Of a stretch of 64,000 nt of DNA, positions 57,001 to 63,835 are shown piece after piece. The position numbers were made by a program, and so were the translations under genes. A model generated the notes under the pieces. The model did no database searches. It saw nothing but the letters and a program-made list of their open reading frames with translations, and was not told where the DNA came from. The stretch is from Diplolepis rosae (Eukaryota > Arthropoda > Insecta > Hymenoptera > Diplolepididae). The stretch spans positions 4,598,001-4,662,000 of the forward strand of contig JAPYXD010000308.1 of NCBI GenBank assembly GCA_030998225.1. The letters are read 5' to 3'. Position 1 is the stretch's first letter; each line of letters starts with the position of its first letter.

Positions 57001-59783
57001 TCAGTTTCTCCAATCACTTCTTCATTGCAGCCAAATTCTGATATCTTTAAGGTGTAAGCTATCTCACGCAACTTCAATTCATGATCGGCCAAAACAATTT
57101 TGTGGACTTTTTTCATTTGAAAAATTGTCTGTGATGAAAGGAACACTTCCACTCCACTGGGTATCAAGCCCAGGTCGAATGCTCTATCATCTGAACAACT
57201 ACCGAATTTGGGCGATCAAAGCGTTCAGCATCATCGGTGTTTATACGGCCACGTTTAAAATCAGACCACTTTTCTACAATTTGTCTCGGTGGAGCAGAGT
57301 CCGGATTATACTTGTCAAGCAATTGCTTTGTTTGAACCTTATTTTTTCCCATCAAAAAGCAATGCTTTATCAACACACGAAATTCAAATTTTTCCATTGT
57401 TTTGAAAACCACTGTAACTTGTGAACTAAACGTCAGATTATCATGAAATTTTGACACGTATCGTTTGAAGATTGGTACTTCCTAAAAATCATATGGATTT
57501 TTCAATATTGGCGCCATCTATACGTCATCCTATGAACTTATTGAATGATGTGTTATGTTTCTGTCATGCTATGGTTCCCATGCGCAAATAGTTGCCCGGC
57601 AGGTTCTTCATAAACGAGTCTGATATATCTGCCAAGACGACGTCCGAGGTCGTCTTTTGTAGAAAAGACTTTGGGGGCATGGATAGAATAAAGGAGGTCA
57701 CGAACAGCTTACCCAAGCGACAGGGACTCTTCATTGAGTTTAGTCTAGAACCGATCAAATATAAATAGCTATAGCCTAAAGCTTGAGTAACGAGATACAT
57801 AAGCAAGATCAAAGAATTATAACTTAAAGAGTCTGATATTTTTTATATAAACTCCCAAAGTAGGTAGTCATGAACTACCAAACTTGGTTTCTACCAATTA
57901 AAATAAGTGAATATTTAAACACTAATAGCCCTCAACTCACTTTTATTGAGTTACTCGATCACTGTGCGACGCTTACGCGCTAATCAAATTAATTAATTTA
58001 ATAAACACTTGTGCAACAGTTGTCTTAAAGTTTGTAAAATAAAAACATTGTTTCGTACCTAGAACGCGCAGAATGTCCATAACAAGATCTTGAAGGACTC
58101 TTTCATGTGAGGGACTTTCTTTCATAGCAATTAGCCTATCAAGAGCGATAAGTTTAACATTGTTGTCACTTTCCTTAACAACAAGCTCTATGTAGCATGA
58201 AGCAGCTGCTTTTATAGCTGTCGGCACACTTGAAAGAGTTACTAACGTACCGGCTGCTTCATAACGAACCGCAGCACTTGGTGAATTCAACAAGCTGTAA
58301 ATGCATCTGATAAAGCGTGCACGCTCAGAAGGATTTGCCAAACATACCTGAAAAAGATTTCATTGAAATACCTAAATCTATTTTCTAATCTAGCTATTAA
58401 AATATGTATGTCGTGTATTTCGGACAATATCTACAACTGAACAACATTTGGTCTCTAGCGTAAATTTATATTATTCCGATTTGACAAACAATATTCGGAA
58501 ATTTTAGCAATCAAAATTTATTTCAAAGAACTTCAGTATGTTAAAAACAGTACAAGTGGCAAAAATGTGATTAGAATAAAGATAACACAAAATAAAATAA
58601 AAAAGCATTTCAGAGATCAATTTCTTTTAATTCATTTTCTTATGATTTTTTTTTCATCCTAATCACTTTATATTTATATTTCGTTCAAATTTGGACAATT
58701 TGTTACAATGAAACAGTCATTTCTAAAACCAAAATTTATTTAAACTGTACAATTGTTAGATCCTTTTCAAATAAGTTGTATAAAGGACCCCGCATATTTT
58801 GCATTAAAATCCGACTCCGGTCAAATTGGCTGAATTTTGGAAATAGGAGCGTTCAAGTATTATGTAACGCAGTTTTTCGGAATTTTGACCCTCCCTCTCG
58901 TAGCGCGGCGTAACAAATAAGCTGAGCCCCTCTTTCCTCCTCTGTGGGAGGTTCTCTGTGGTTACGTAACGCAAATTTTTTTTTTCTGAAATAGCGTTCC
59001 AGTGTCAGTTATCACTTATCGAAAGAATTACAATTAAATATTACTTGATGATGATCAACTGAAATTTTAATGACATTTCTGTGTTGGTAAAAAAATGCTT
59101 TGGTAGCAAAAAAAGCGAGGAAATTCTTCTGTATCGCAAATGTCTGCGCTACGCAACACCGCGTTTGACACCCCCCCCCCCCCGCCCCCCCCACATACAC
59201 ACACACTTAAAGTGGCGTAACAAATAGGCAAACAAATACTTGAACGTTCCCTGTGTTGTAGTTCATGAGATTTTGAGGATAGTATACAAACTTAAGTCTT
59301 TTATACGAGTATTAATACTTTTGAAAGCATTAAGTAAGATCAGTTAAATATTCAAATATTGACAGGTATGCTGATGGTTTACAACAAATTGAGTTTGCAT
59401 GACATAGTTATATTTGAAATTAATATATTTCAAAAGCATATTGTATTACCTTGTAAATTAGTTCAACTATAACCAGCTGAAGGATATCACCAAAGCTGGG
59501 CACCTGGTCTAAGCAAGCGGTTAAATATGCCAAAGCTCTGCTTTGGTCAGCATGTAAAAGCATTAAAAATGCATTTCTCCTGCAGGACATGTCTTGCTCT
59601 CCTTCCAAATACTTAGCAATTAGCTCCGGTGCGTCAGGTATTAAGAATTCGAAGTTACGGTAAATCGTAAAGATAGCAAGAACAGCATTACGTCGCACAT
59701 ACGAATGTCTGTGTTCTAAACACGAAATTATAGCTGGCATCAAAGGTTCAAGCAACTCCGGTTCCTTCAACTTGCAGAGAAAC
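28520..59783 (-). CDS. betaCOP: coatomer subunit beta (beta-COP), residues ~120 to the end, 8 exons
   Basis: Exons in transcript order: 59783-59450, 58347-58059, 53696-53356, 39693-39432, 38060-37693, 34025-33581, 32943-32708, 28750-28520. All borders are AG|...|GT and all phases agree, giving 834 codons then TGA. The N-terminal exons form the Adaptin_N alpha-solenoid ([27 protein letters not shown]). 34,025-32,708 is the beta-COP C-terminal appendage ([29 protein letters not shown]), and the last exon holds [10 protein letters not shown]. Beta-COP is a core subunit of the COPI coat in Golgi-to-ER transport. The missing N-terminus (about 119 residues by comparison with the family length of about 950) must lie past 64,000. 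Intact and strongly conserved, so presumed functional. Confidence 0.97.
29555..29700 (+). pseudogene. short LINE RT fragment (R1/jockey type)
   Basis: Contains [21 protein letters not shown] and a VSQGDPAS stretch in one broken frame, like the RT segment preceding the palm GCPQG box. A more diverged copy of the piece at 51,915-52,037. Too short to assign to a family. Confidence 0.5.
29781..29872 (+). repeat. tRNA-derived SINE head, copy 1
   Basis: A-box-like tggccctacggtcaagcgg and B-box-like gggttcaattc at tRNA spacing, then a T-run. The SINE body resumes at about 30,602-30,690 after the inserted MITE. The inverted copy is at 31,130-31,295. Not a real tRNA: no acceptor-stem pairing. Confidence 0.65.
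29873..30599 (+). mobile_element. pogo-like MITE inserted in a SINE
   Basis: Ends CAGTAAAACCCCATTTATCG... and the complement of CAGTAAAACCCCGTTTATCG, flanked by TA duplications (29,871-29,872 and 30,600-30,601). 727 bases, no coding frame. Subterminal cccgtttatcgcaa copies are also inverted. The terminal sequence type resembles pogo/Tigger-related elements. Confidence 0.85.
31130..31295 (-). repeat. tRNA-derived SINE copy 2, inverted
   Basis: The reverse complement matches copy 1 through the tRNA-like head (gtcaagcggttaaagcgga, gggttcaattcttgcatc), the T-run and the body (cgaaactgttattcacttat). It lacks the MITE, which shows that the MITE entered copy 1 later. Confidence 0.7.
31344..31660 (+). 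repeat. degenerate G/C-rich minisatellite
   Basis: Variants of gcggggcgaggcattcctct followed by pyrimidine-rich sequence start near 31,344, 31,395, 31,469, 31,523 and 31,621. Spacing is irregular (about 50-100 bases), so it is a decayed array. Confidence 0.6.
31862..32380 (+). pseudogene. LINE reverse transcriptase fragment with mutated YADD box
   Basis: [17 protein letters not shown] at the palm B motif, then [16 protein letters not shown], where the catalytic YADD reads YAGD. After a frameshift near 32,100, [20 protein letters not shown] follows. Typical of R1/jockey-clade RTs. It lies antisense in the last beta-COP intron. Confidence 0.85.
32708..32943 (-). CDS. betaCOP: beta-COP exon G
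   Basis: Two bases complete Val, then [10 protein letters not shown]; ends MRCLTPEK in phase 0 before GTTCTT. Platform subdomain of the appendage. Confidence 0.95.
32944..33580. other. beta-COP intron, no recognised element
   Basis: Overlapping short plus-strand frames at 32,951-33,300 show no domain, and no inverted repeat is visible. Confidence 0.5.
33581..34025 (-). CDS. betaCOP: beta-COP exon F
   Basis: Starts [13 protein letters not shown] after TTTTACAG; ends NGIIFGNI plus one base before GTATGG. Carries [14 protein letters not shown] and [18 protein letters not shown] of the appendage domain. Confidence 0.95.
34651..35270. mobile_element. non-autonomous element with 27-base inverted repeats
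   Basis: gaagggtggcaagccaaaag... at 34,651-34,677 and its complement at 35,244-35,270 differ at 2 of 27 positions. No coding frame inside. No target duplication is obvious, so the class is unknown. Confidence 0.5.
35980..36300 (+). repeat. LTR fragment, same start as the 11.8 kb LTR
   Basis: TGTCACGTCCCGCGACTC at its start matches the TGTCACTTCCCGCGACG start of the LTR at 11,797. A TATA box (36,184-36,190) and two TCAGT initiators (36,211 and 36,220) follow at the spacing of an insect core promoter. The right end cannot be defined. It is antisense to beta-COP. Confidence 0.55.
36184..36224 (+). promoter_or_regulatory. TATA plus TCAGT initiator core promoter in the LTR
   Basis: TATAAAA followed 27 bases later by TCAGTCCAGTCAGTCC; TCAGT is the arthropod initiator consensus. 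The distance fits TATA-directed initiation. It could drive antisense transcription in the beta-COP intron (inference). Confidence 0.5.
36391..37570 (-). mobile_element. DNA transposon with ~210-base inverted repeats
   Basis: Arms at 36,391-36,600 and 37,363-37,570 are mirror copies (gtttaccccccaaaaat..., ggtaccgcactttt..., accccctaaaaaccatttt) with scattered mismatches. The interior encodes a truncated DDE transposase on the minus strand. Confidence 0.8.
36799..37310 (-). pseudogene. DDE_1/pogo-like transposase C-terminal half with Cys/His tail
   Basis: [13 protein letters not shown] (catalytic Asp), then [12 protein letters not shown] (third Asp, 36 residues later) and, after a frameshift near 37,160, [16 protein letters not shown]-terminal Cys-rich tail follows ([29 protein letters not shown]) that looks zinc-binding. 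It ends at 36,799. The N-terminal DNA-binding part and first Asp are missing, so it is non-autonomous. Confidence 0.65.
37693..38060 (-). CDS. betaCOP: beta-COP exon E
   Basis: Two bases complete a Glu codon, then [19 protein letters not shown]; ends EEDSQNQK in phase 0 before GTTTGT. The charged linker and the last solenoid part. Confidence 0.95.
38440..38690 (-). repeat. MITE-like copy related to 61,621-61,976
   Basis: Shares ordered phrases with the element at 61.6 kb: tctacatgtttgt, gaaatagtagaggagataaaa, cttttggtttt and aaaagtagtcta. Ends are not defined here. Confidence 0.5.
38830..39215 (-). pseudogene. mariner fragment, irritans-like N-terminus
   Basis: The minus strand reads [16 protein letters not shown], then [19 protein letters not shown], a mariner HTH region. 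Further along, a different frame gives KQRELSCA, after which ggtgcgcaactaagttcccg resembles a terminal repeat. The catalytic domain is absent. Confidence 0.65.
39366..39405 (+). repeat. (CA)n/(CG)n microsatellite
   Basis: Alternating ac/ca then cgcgcgcg then cac repeats just outside beta-COP exon D. Confidence 0.9.
39432..39693 (-). CDS. betaCOP: beta-COP exon D
   Basis: Starts [20 protein letters not shown] after GCTGCAG; ends SSVTA plus one base before GTAATT. It lies 13.66 kb from the previous exon, the largest intron here. Confidence 0.95.
40058..40198. repeat. 141-base imperfect hairpin
   Basis: Arms 40,058-40,107 and 40,150-40,198 pair over about 49 bases (ctgtttctatggcaagggaa against ttccctcgccgtagaaacag) with about 10 mismatches and a 42-base loop. 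A MITE or an intronic hairpin. Confidence 0.6.
40735..41660 (+). pseudogene. LINE endonuclease and RT start (R1/jockey type)
   Basis: Endonuclease-domain sequence [25 protein letters not shown] and [13 protein letters not shown] (40,910-41,168), then degraded sequence and an RT N-terminus [23 protein letters not shown] (41,480-41,602). Stops and frameshifts throughout. Antisense to beta-COP in its largest intron. Confidence 0.8.
41661..44179. other. intron sequence, no recognised element
   Basis: Contains a GC-rich patch (ggggggcgccc near 42,140; gtggccgctgtgggtgcg near 42,280) and long A/T runs but no supportable ORF or paired inverted repeats. Confidence 0.5.
44180..44560 (-). pseudogene. 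mariner transposase C-terminal fragment
   Basis: The minus strand reads [36 protein letters not shown] (third Asp), then [20 protein letters not shown] and [14 protein letters not shown]. The same family as the host mariner at 55.6-57.4 kb, which has [15 protein letters not shown] at the matching place. The N-terminal two thirds are missing. Confidence 0.85.
45423..45896. repeat. 165-base inverted duplication at the piggyBac start
   Basis: Arms 45,423-45,587 and 45,732-45,896 are near-perfect complements (for example gaagcttatattcaaaattc). The right arm holds the piggyBac ATG region, the left arm an inverted copy of it, with about 145 bases between. Confidence 0.85.
45809..47480 (+). pseudogene. 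piggyBac transposase
   Basis: A DDE_Tnp_1_7 protein in broken frames: acidic N-terminus ([15 protein letters not shown]), [23 protein letters not shown], the first Asp in [10 protein letters not shown] (about 46,573), [16 protein letters not shown], the second Asp in [12 protein letters not shown] (about 46,838), and a Cys-rich tail ([17 protein letters not shown]; about 47,278-47,340). Stops near 46,267, 46,366, 46,538 and 46,711 and frameshifts make it inactive. Flanking TTAA cannot be assigned. Confidence 0.9.
47481..50559. other. intron sequence without a recognised gene
   Basis: 47,540-47,800 has a ~110-base phrase repeated with drift (gacagattcagattcagtgaccacaaaaa, three times). 48,230-48,330 has two gaagttcc...gaatgcgactcc-like blocks about 65 bases apart with a tRNA B-box-like ttcgattccc. 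Otherwise nothing. Confidence 0.45.
50560..50672 (+). repeat. two-unit 42-bp minisatellite, same family as 18.66 kb
   Basis: Units gtgagagacgtggggactca at 50,597 and gtgagacgcaaaagggctca at 50,639 (period 42) match the 18,661 array unit, including aatcaagcactcc. The host element of this copy is not recognisable. Confidence 0.7.
50979..51013 (+). repeat. (TA)n microsatellite
   Basis: TA run bracketed by two taggtatata copies. Confidence 0.9.
51609..51690 (+). repeat. tRNA-derived SINE head
   Basis: gcctgggtagcgtaattagt resembles a Pol III A box and attcttaatcgaatctagac a decayed B box at tRNA spacing, then a T-rich tail. No acceptor stem, so a SINE rather than a tRNA gene. Confidence 0.55.
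51915..53172 (+). pseudogene. LINE RT fragment split by a TIR element
   Basis: Left part (to 52,037) reads a palm segment ending RGCPQGE; right part (from 53,087) continues [20 protein letters not shown], the same RT just after the GCPQG box. The 52,038-53,086 element lies between them with TA at both ends. R1/jockey type, antisense to beta-COP. Confidence 0.75.
52038..53086. mobile_element. TIR element (1,049 bases) inserted in a LINE
   Basis: Ends CAAGGTGAGGCACATAAAGT and its complement, TA on both sides. Arms about 285 bases long with scattered differences. The interior (about 480 bases) has no transposase. TA duplication suggests the Tc1-mariner superfamily. Confidence 0.85.
53356..53696 (-). 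CDS. betaCOP: beta-COP exon C
   Basis: Two bases complete the previous codon, then [17 protein letters not shown]; ends ...EKLLE in phase 0 before GTAAAA. Contains [18 protein letters not shown]. Confidence 0.95.
53697..54255. other. intron sequence, one unidentified ORF
   Basis: A minus-strand frame (53,938-54,204) reads [20 protein letters not shown] but matches no family I recognise; probably a TE scrap. Confidence 0.4.
54256..55207 (+). mobile_element. mariner-like element, internally deleted
   Basis: Terminal repeats of about 50 bases (ggtctgtccggaaagtatcg... and complement), TA on both sides (54,254-54,255 and 55,208-55,209). 952 bases. Confidence 0.88.
54453..55156 (+). pseudogene. 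mariner-like transposase with the first catalytic motif deleted
   Basis: The N-terminal HTH frame begins [18 protein letters not shown] and runs through [20 protein letters not shown] to [11 protein letters not shown] (to about 54,815). A deletion and frameshift then join [14 protein letters not shown] (second Asp) and [18 protein letters not shown] (third Asp, 34 residues between), ending at 55,156. The DETW-type first motif is lost. Confidence 0.88.
55210..55520 (+). repeat. possible LTR or promoter-bearing fragment
   Basis: TATAAAAG at about 55,331 and AATAAA at about 55,489 in one orientation, 158 bases apart, resembling U3-R. No LTR ends or primer site found. Confidence 0.25.
55701..56994 (+). 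mobile_element. mariner element, copy 2 (nearly intact)
   Basis: 1,294 bases between TA dinucleotides, with ends CTAGGTTGTTCAAAAAGTTT and its complement. About 95% like copy 1 by eye. Inserted into an older mariner relic. Confidence 0.95.
55880..56929 (+). pseudogene. mariner transposase copy 2, one nonsense codon
   Basis: 349 codons from [13 protein letters not shown], the usual mariner length. HTH region, WVPHSLT, first Asp in [10 protein letters not shown] (56,351), second in HQDNAPAH (56,633), third in APSDFWLF (56,738), with 34 residues between the last two (DD34D). The only break is TAG at 56,483-56,485, where copy 1 has TGG. I chose the inner Met because mariner transposases begin at this motif. 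One substitution from an open frame, so probably a recent inactivation. Confidence 0.93.
57490..58058. other. intron sequence, nothing recognised
   Basis: A short gacgac...gtcgtc hairpin near 57,635-57,655 and AT-rich sequence; no ORF with a family signature. Confidence 0.5.
58059..58347 (-). CDS. betaCOP: beta-COP exon B
   Basis: Starts [14 protein letters not shown] after a TTTTTCAG acceptor; ends ...DILRVL plus one base before GTACGA. Solenoid repeats including [12 protein letters not shown]. Confidence 0.95.
58846..59252. mobile_element. MITE with gcgttcaagtatt termini
   Basis: Left aggagcgttcaagtatt and right complement of agggaacgttcaagtattt, with further inverted cgtaac motifs inside and a poly-C tract (59,169-59,195). 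No coding frame. Target duplication unclear. Confidence 0.5.
59450..59783 (-). CDS. betaCOP: beta-COP exon A (first in window)
   Basis: Starts with the third base of a codon, then [14 protein letters not shown]; ends ...VELIYK in phase 0 before GTAATA. Adaptin_N solenoid repeats. Confidence 0.95.
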
Positions 59784-60189
59784 CTGTATGAGTATAAATA
59801 TTATTGAAACCGATTCGCTATTATTGAGTGAGGATTTCCTTTATGGTTTTCATAGATACAATACTGATCAGAATTATGGACACGACCAATCCAAGCTCTA
59901 TTAAAAATCACTGCTGATTTTGAAACACGATAACTCGGTCAGCAAAAAGTTGGAAAATTGTTTTACAAACTGGGGTAAAAGTTTATGAAATCCTGTATCT
60001 TATTATTCCTAGTAGAAATATTTTTGACTTTTCAAAGAGAGAAAATTTGTCCTGTGCATCTTTTATTAGTCAAGTGAAATGAAATTGATAAATACTTGAT
60101 TCACCCAAAGTGAAACGCCGCGTGACTGTGATAAATGTCCTTTGATCGCGAGAGAAGACCCTATAAACGGGCTCTCTTCTGAATGGTGC
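59784..60189. other. intron 5' of beta-COP exon A
   Basis: Should contain a beta-COP intron; no element recognised. The upstream exons encoding the protein start were looked for to 64,000 on the minus strand and not found. Confidence 0.5.
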
Positions 60190-61160
60190 TTAAAGTAGTT
60201 TGGTGAATGGGATCTCCTGGGAGGACAATGCTAAACCTCCGCATTCTGCGACTAAGAACATCCCAATCGATCGTTCCCGTATGGCGATTTACTGGGAATG
60301 TCCCACCGCCGAATGGTGTCTTTCCCGAAACATAAGTAGGCGAGACGGATGTGAGCTTAGCTCTGTCAAGGTGGTGTGCCATGCGGGATCAGGAGCCAGC
60401 CCCTTCGGGGTCTTGATCAGAATCCAAAACGGGATGCGTCAAAACACTCCGGTCACCATCAAAACGAGTGTTAGAGAGGCTGCCGAGGTTTTGGACATTC
60501 TCCTCAACACTTATAAGTGTATACTGCAAAGCGAGGTGGAAATCCAGAAGAGGCTGGAATTTCACCCCGCCTTCAGGAAGATGGGGTTTTTCCGGAGACC
60601 TAGACTAGCGTCTCTGTGAGATACCCCAAAAACGCAGTCCAAGGGGGAGAAGAGGGAAGCACCATCTCCCCCCGAGGAACGGATAGCAAAAAAAGGACAG
60701 GGCAGTTCATCGCCCTCCTATTCTGTGGCCGCCAGGAGCCAGGGCTCTAACGAGATTGGGGAATGACAACTGGTGAAAAAGAGGGAGAAGAAAAAAGATC
60801 ACAAAAAGGACAGAGAAGAAAGAAGTGCAGGAGGCACACAAGGAAAAAGGAAAGACGCCAAAGCGTTCTCCGGCCGCCAGGTCAGACGATACTATCAGGG
60901 TATCAGCAAATGACGGACAGTCCTATGCGGAGATCCTGAAGGCGATGAAGGCCAGGCTAAACCCCTCGGATACAGGACTAGAGACTGACCATCCGAAAGG
61001 ACGCGGAAGGATGAGATCCTTCTGGTCCTGAAAAAGTGGGGCGATTTCTTGGCCTTTGAAAAGGCGCTCGATCAGGCTGTCGGAGAAAAGACTGAAGTTA
61101 AGTCCTTGGTCTCGAAGAAATCCCTCGAAATCAGGGATTACAACGCTGAGATATAGAATT
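60190..61160 (+). pseudogene. R1-like LINE ORF1 (Gag-like) relic
   Basis: SYAEILKAMKARLNPSDTGLE (60,911-60,975) and KGGDFLAFEKALDQAVGEKT-like sequence in changing frames match the Gag-like ORF1 of R1-clade LINEs, preceded by a Lys/Glu-rich linker. No zinc-knuckle end is seen. GC-rich compared with its surroundings, plus orientation (antisense to beta-COP). Stops and frameshifts are frequent. Confidence 0.7.
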
Positions 61161-61620
61161 TGAGACTTTCTTATATAGTGACTGCAAGAATTACTCAGAG
61201 CATGTGAGAGTACTAGTGTGAAAAATAAAGAAGTAATTATAAATGAATTAAGAAAAAACTATGAATCAAGAATTTATTAAACTTAATGACTAGATTATCT
61301 ATAATTGTTAATCTATAACTAGATTTTAACTAAATTGACTATAGTTTTTAAACCTTAAGAGTAAAGAAAGATTCAGATGGAATGGAAATAAAAATTCTTA
61401 TTGTAGTAACTTGTTATCCATTTTTGGATAGGACTGAAATTGTAAAAAAATTCATTGACGATTTCAATACTTCCGTACACCTTTCAATGAAAGCTTCTAA
61501 AAACGTTGTAAAAATTCGCATTGACTAGTCATATCCAAAATTCGATGACAATAATTGAAGAAAGTTTTAACAACTAATATTTTCCGTGCAGGAGCGTTAA
61601 CTTCAATCTATTGGGATCAA
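61161..61620. other. AT-rich, no feature
   Basis: No ORF or inverted repeat that I can support. Confidence 0.5.
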
Positions 61621-61976
61621 ATTAAGGGCATGTGGTACTCGAGAAAAGTAGCAAGTTCATGTGAACAATTTAGTCCAGTTTCTACATGTTTGTGTCGAAA
61701 ATACACAAAATTTTGTTATCGAAATTTGGAAAATGTTAGAGAAGATAAAAGCAGACGTAGATAGATTACTTTTGGTTTTGCCAATGAAAAAAAAATTGCG
61801 ATACATTTTGCTACAACTAAACTTTTTTCAATTTTAAAACTAAAAGTAGTCTACTACGTCCATTTTATCTACTCTACCATTTCCTAAATTTTGAACAATG
61901 AACTTTATGTACTCTAGACACAAAATCAATCAAATTTGTTAATTTTCCAAGTATCACATGCCCTTAATAACACCCT
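61621..61976. mobile_element. MITE-like foldback element
   Basis: Ends ttaagggcatgtggtact and complement of ttaagggcatgtgatact; inner arms (gttagagaagataaaagcag / gtagagtagataaaatgg) also pair. About 356 bases, no ORF. A related copy lies at 38,440-38,690. Confidence 0.65.
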
Positions 61977-63647
61977 TTTAAAATAAACTGTAATTGTATT
62001 TTGTATGTTTTTAATTGAGTTTTATTATTAAATATTTGGAACATCAGTATGCTGAAAATTCAACACGTTTTTCAAATTAAAAATATTTTATGTGTGCCCA
62101 AGGTGCATATTACTTTCATTCATTCCTGTGTGAATTGATGTGGCTGGTGGAATAAGTTTTGCGATTCACGGTTTGCTCAATTCTCGATTGAAGCGTAGAG
62201 TAGAATGAACGGGAAGCTCTACTATTTTTGTGATTTAATAAAAAATTGGTTTTTCATAATTATACTACGATTAATAATATATATTTTTAGAAATATTTAG
62301 TGCACACTTCAATACTTTACTCTACACTTCTGAATTTAACTGAACTGTGATTTATTCTTGAACATTTGATACATCACAAATAATTACAGTGATACTAAAT
62401 AATTTCTAACTTGTCCATGTGTCCCAACTTTGATCGAAAGTTGAGTAAAATTACTCGAACTATTTTTCTCCGTGCATTCCAATTTTTGATTTATTTATTA
62501 TTTTAGAATATTGAATTCGTCTCGATTTTTTTACAATTAAAAAATTTTACAAGTAGAAAATTTACTTTTTTACAATTCTTTTTAGACTGGTTTATTTATT
62601 TTTGACCAGTTTGTTTAATTAAATAATAAATTTTTCAAGAAGTTTGAGTAATTTTTTAATTGCAAAATATTGATTTATATCCGAGTTGCACGAAATTTTG
62701 TCCAAGACCATACTATATAATGACATAACAAAAGCAATTTTCTGCAAATCGATTTTTTTAAATTTTTAATTGACTCTAATCCTTTAAGCAATTTTAGAGG
62801 CAGCACAGTACTTCAAGAGTAAAGTATATTATCAAGATTTATGTAATCACGAAGAACAGAGGAACCAATATAGTAGAACGTTTGCTGTTGTTGAGCCTAG
62901 ACTGTAATACATTCTGACGGCCTAAGTTGGATGAAACAAATTTATATGAAGGAGTATTGGTGTTGGGCCACAGAAAATTCTACCAAGAAAAATTAACTTT
63001 CTATAATATAGTTCTTATCCGGTAAATGGAGACAATGGGAGACAACGATTTGTAGGGTTGGAATCTGCACAAAAGGCTGCACCATCTTTCGTAAAATTTG
63101 CAAATTGAAATTGTCAAATATATGTATATGTATTGTGTATTTAAGGTTCAAAGTAAATGTTCGGGAAATTATAAAAAATAGGAACAAAGATCAAACTTAG
63201 GGAACCAATCTATGAGAGATTGGGTGACTCAATCTGGTATCAAAGACAAATCAGTAAAAATTCGTAAAAACGAAAATCCATTAAACTAGGATATGAGACA
63301 TAATTCATTTGATTAAAGGGGATTAAAAAAAATTTGCAGACTACACAGGGAAGATCGATATAAAAATAACTACGGTCATTCTAAGAGGGGCTATAAATCG
63401 CTGAGAGCGGGTCCAACCAAGAGCTCTATACAGCCACGCGCCAAATCCGAAAATTCAAAGAGACTACATATTGTATAATGAGCACCAACCGGCTCTCCAA
63501 GGGTACAATAATAGGTGGGGTAGAGTGCTTCCAAGGATGTTAGCAGCATCATAATGGGTGACGAGAGAAGGGTCCTATTATTACGATCAGTGATGTGCAT
63601 TAGTCGAATTTAACCGACTAATTTTCGATTCGACTCAGCTGAGAAAT
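61977..63647. other. AT-rich non-coding region
   Basis: Only short random-looking frames; no repeat or RNA recognised. Confidence 0.5.
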
Positions 63648-63835
63648 GAGTCGAATGTCGGATTTTGGACAACCGAGCGAAGCGTGAGTCGCTTTCCGGA
63701 ATTCGAATACGAGCAACTGCTGAGTCGAATGTCGGATTTTCGACAACCGACTCAAACGTGAGTCGCTTTCCGACATTCGAATACGAGCAAGCGCTGAGTC
63801 GAATGTCGGATTTTCGACAACCGACTATTGAAGTG
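63648..63835 (+). repeat. 74-bp tandem repeat with internal palindrome
   Basis: gagtcgaatgtcggattttc starts at 63,648, 63,722 and 63,796 (period 74). Each unit also has ccgacattcgaatacgagca or ccggaattcgaatacgagca, so cgaatgtcgg and ccgacattcg pair within and between units. Confidence 0.85.

Larger units (their letters stand above)
55566..57440 (-). pseudogene. mariner transposase relic hosting the intact-looking mariner
   Basis: Minus strand. N-terminus [34 protein letters not shown] (57,397-57,200), degraded middle, then IGETEA split by copy 2 and continued as [15 protein letters not shown] (about 55,695-55,640). Related to the fragment at 44.2 kb. Catalytic motifs not preserved. Confidence 0.75.

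Noticed and set aside
59012..59206. Minus ORF with a glycine-rich start
   Set aside because: Created by the poly-C tract inside a MITE.
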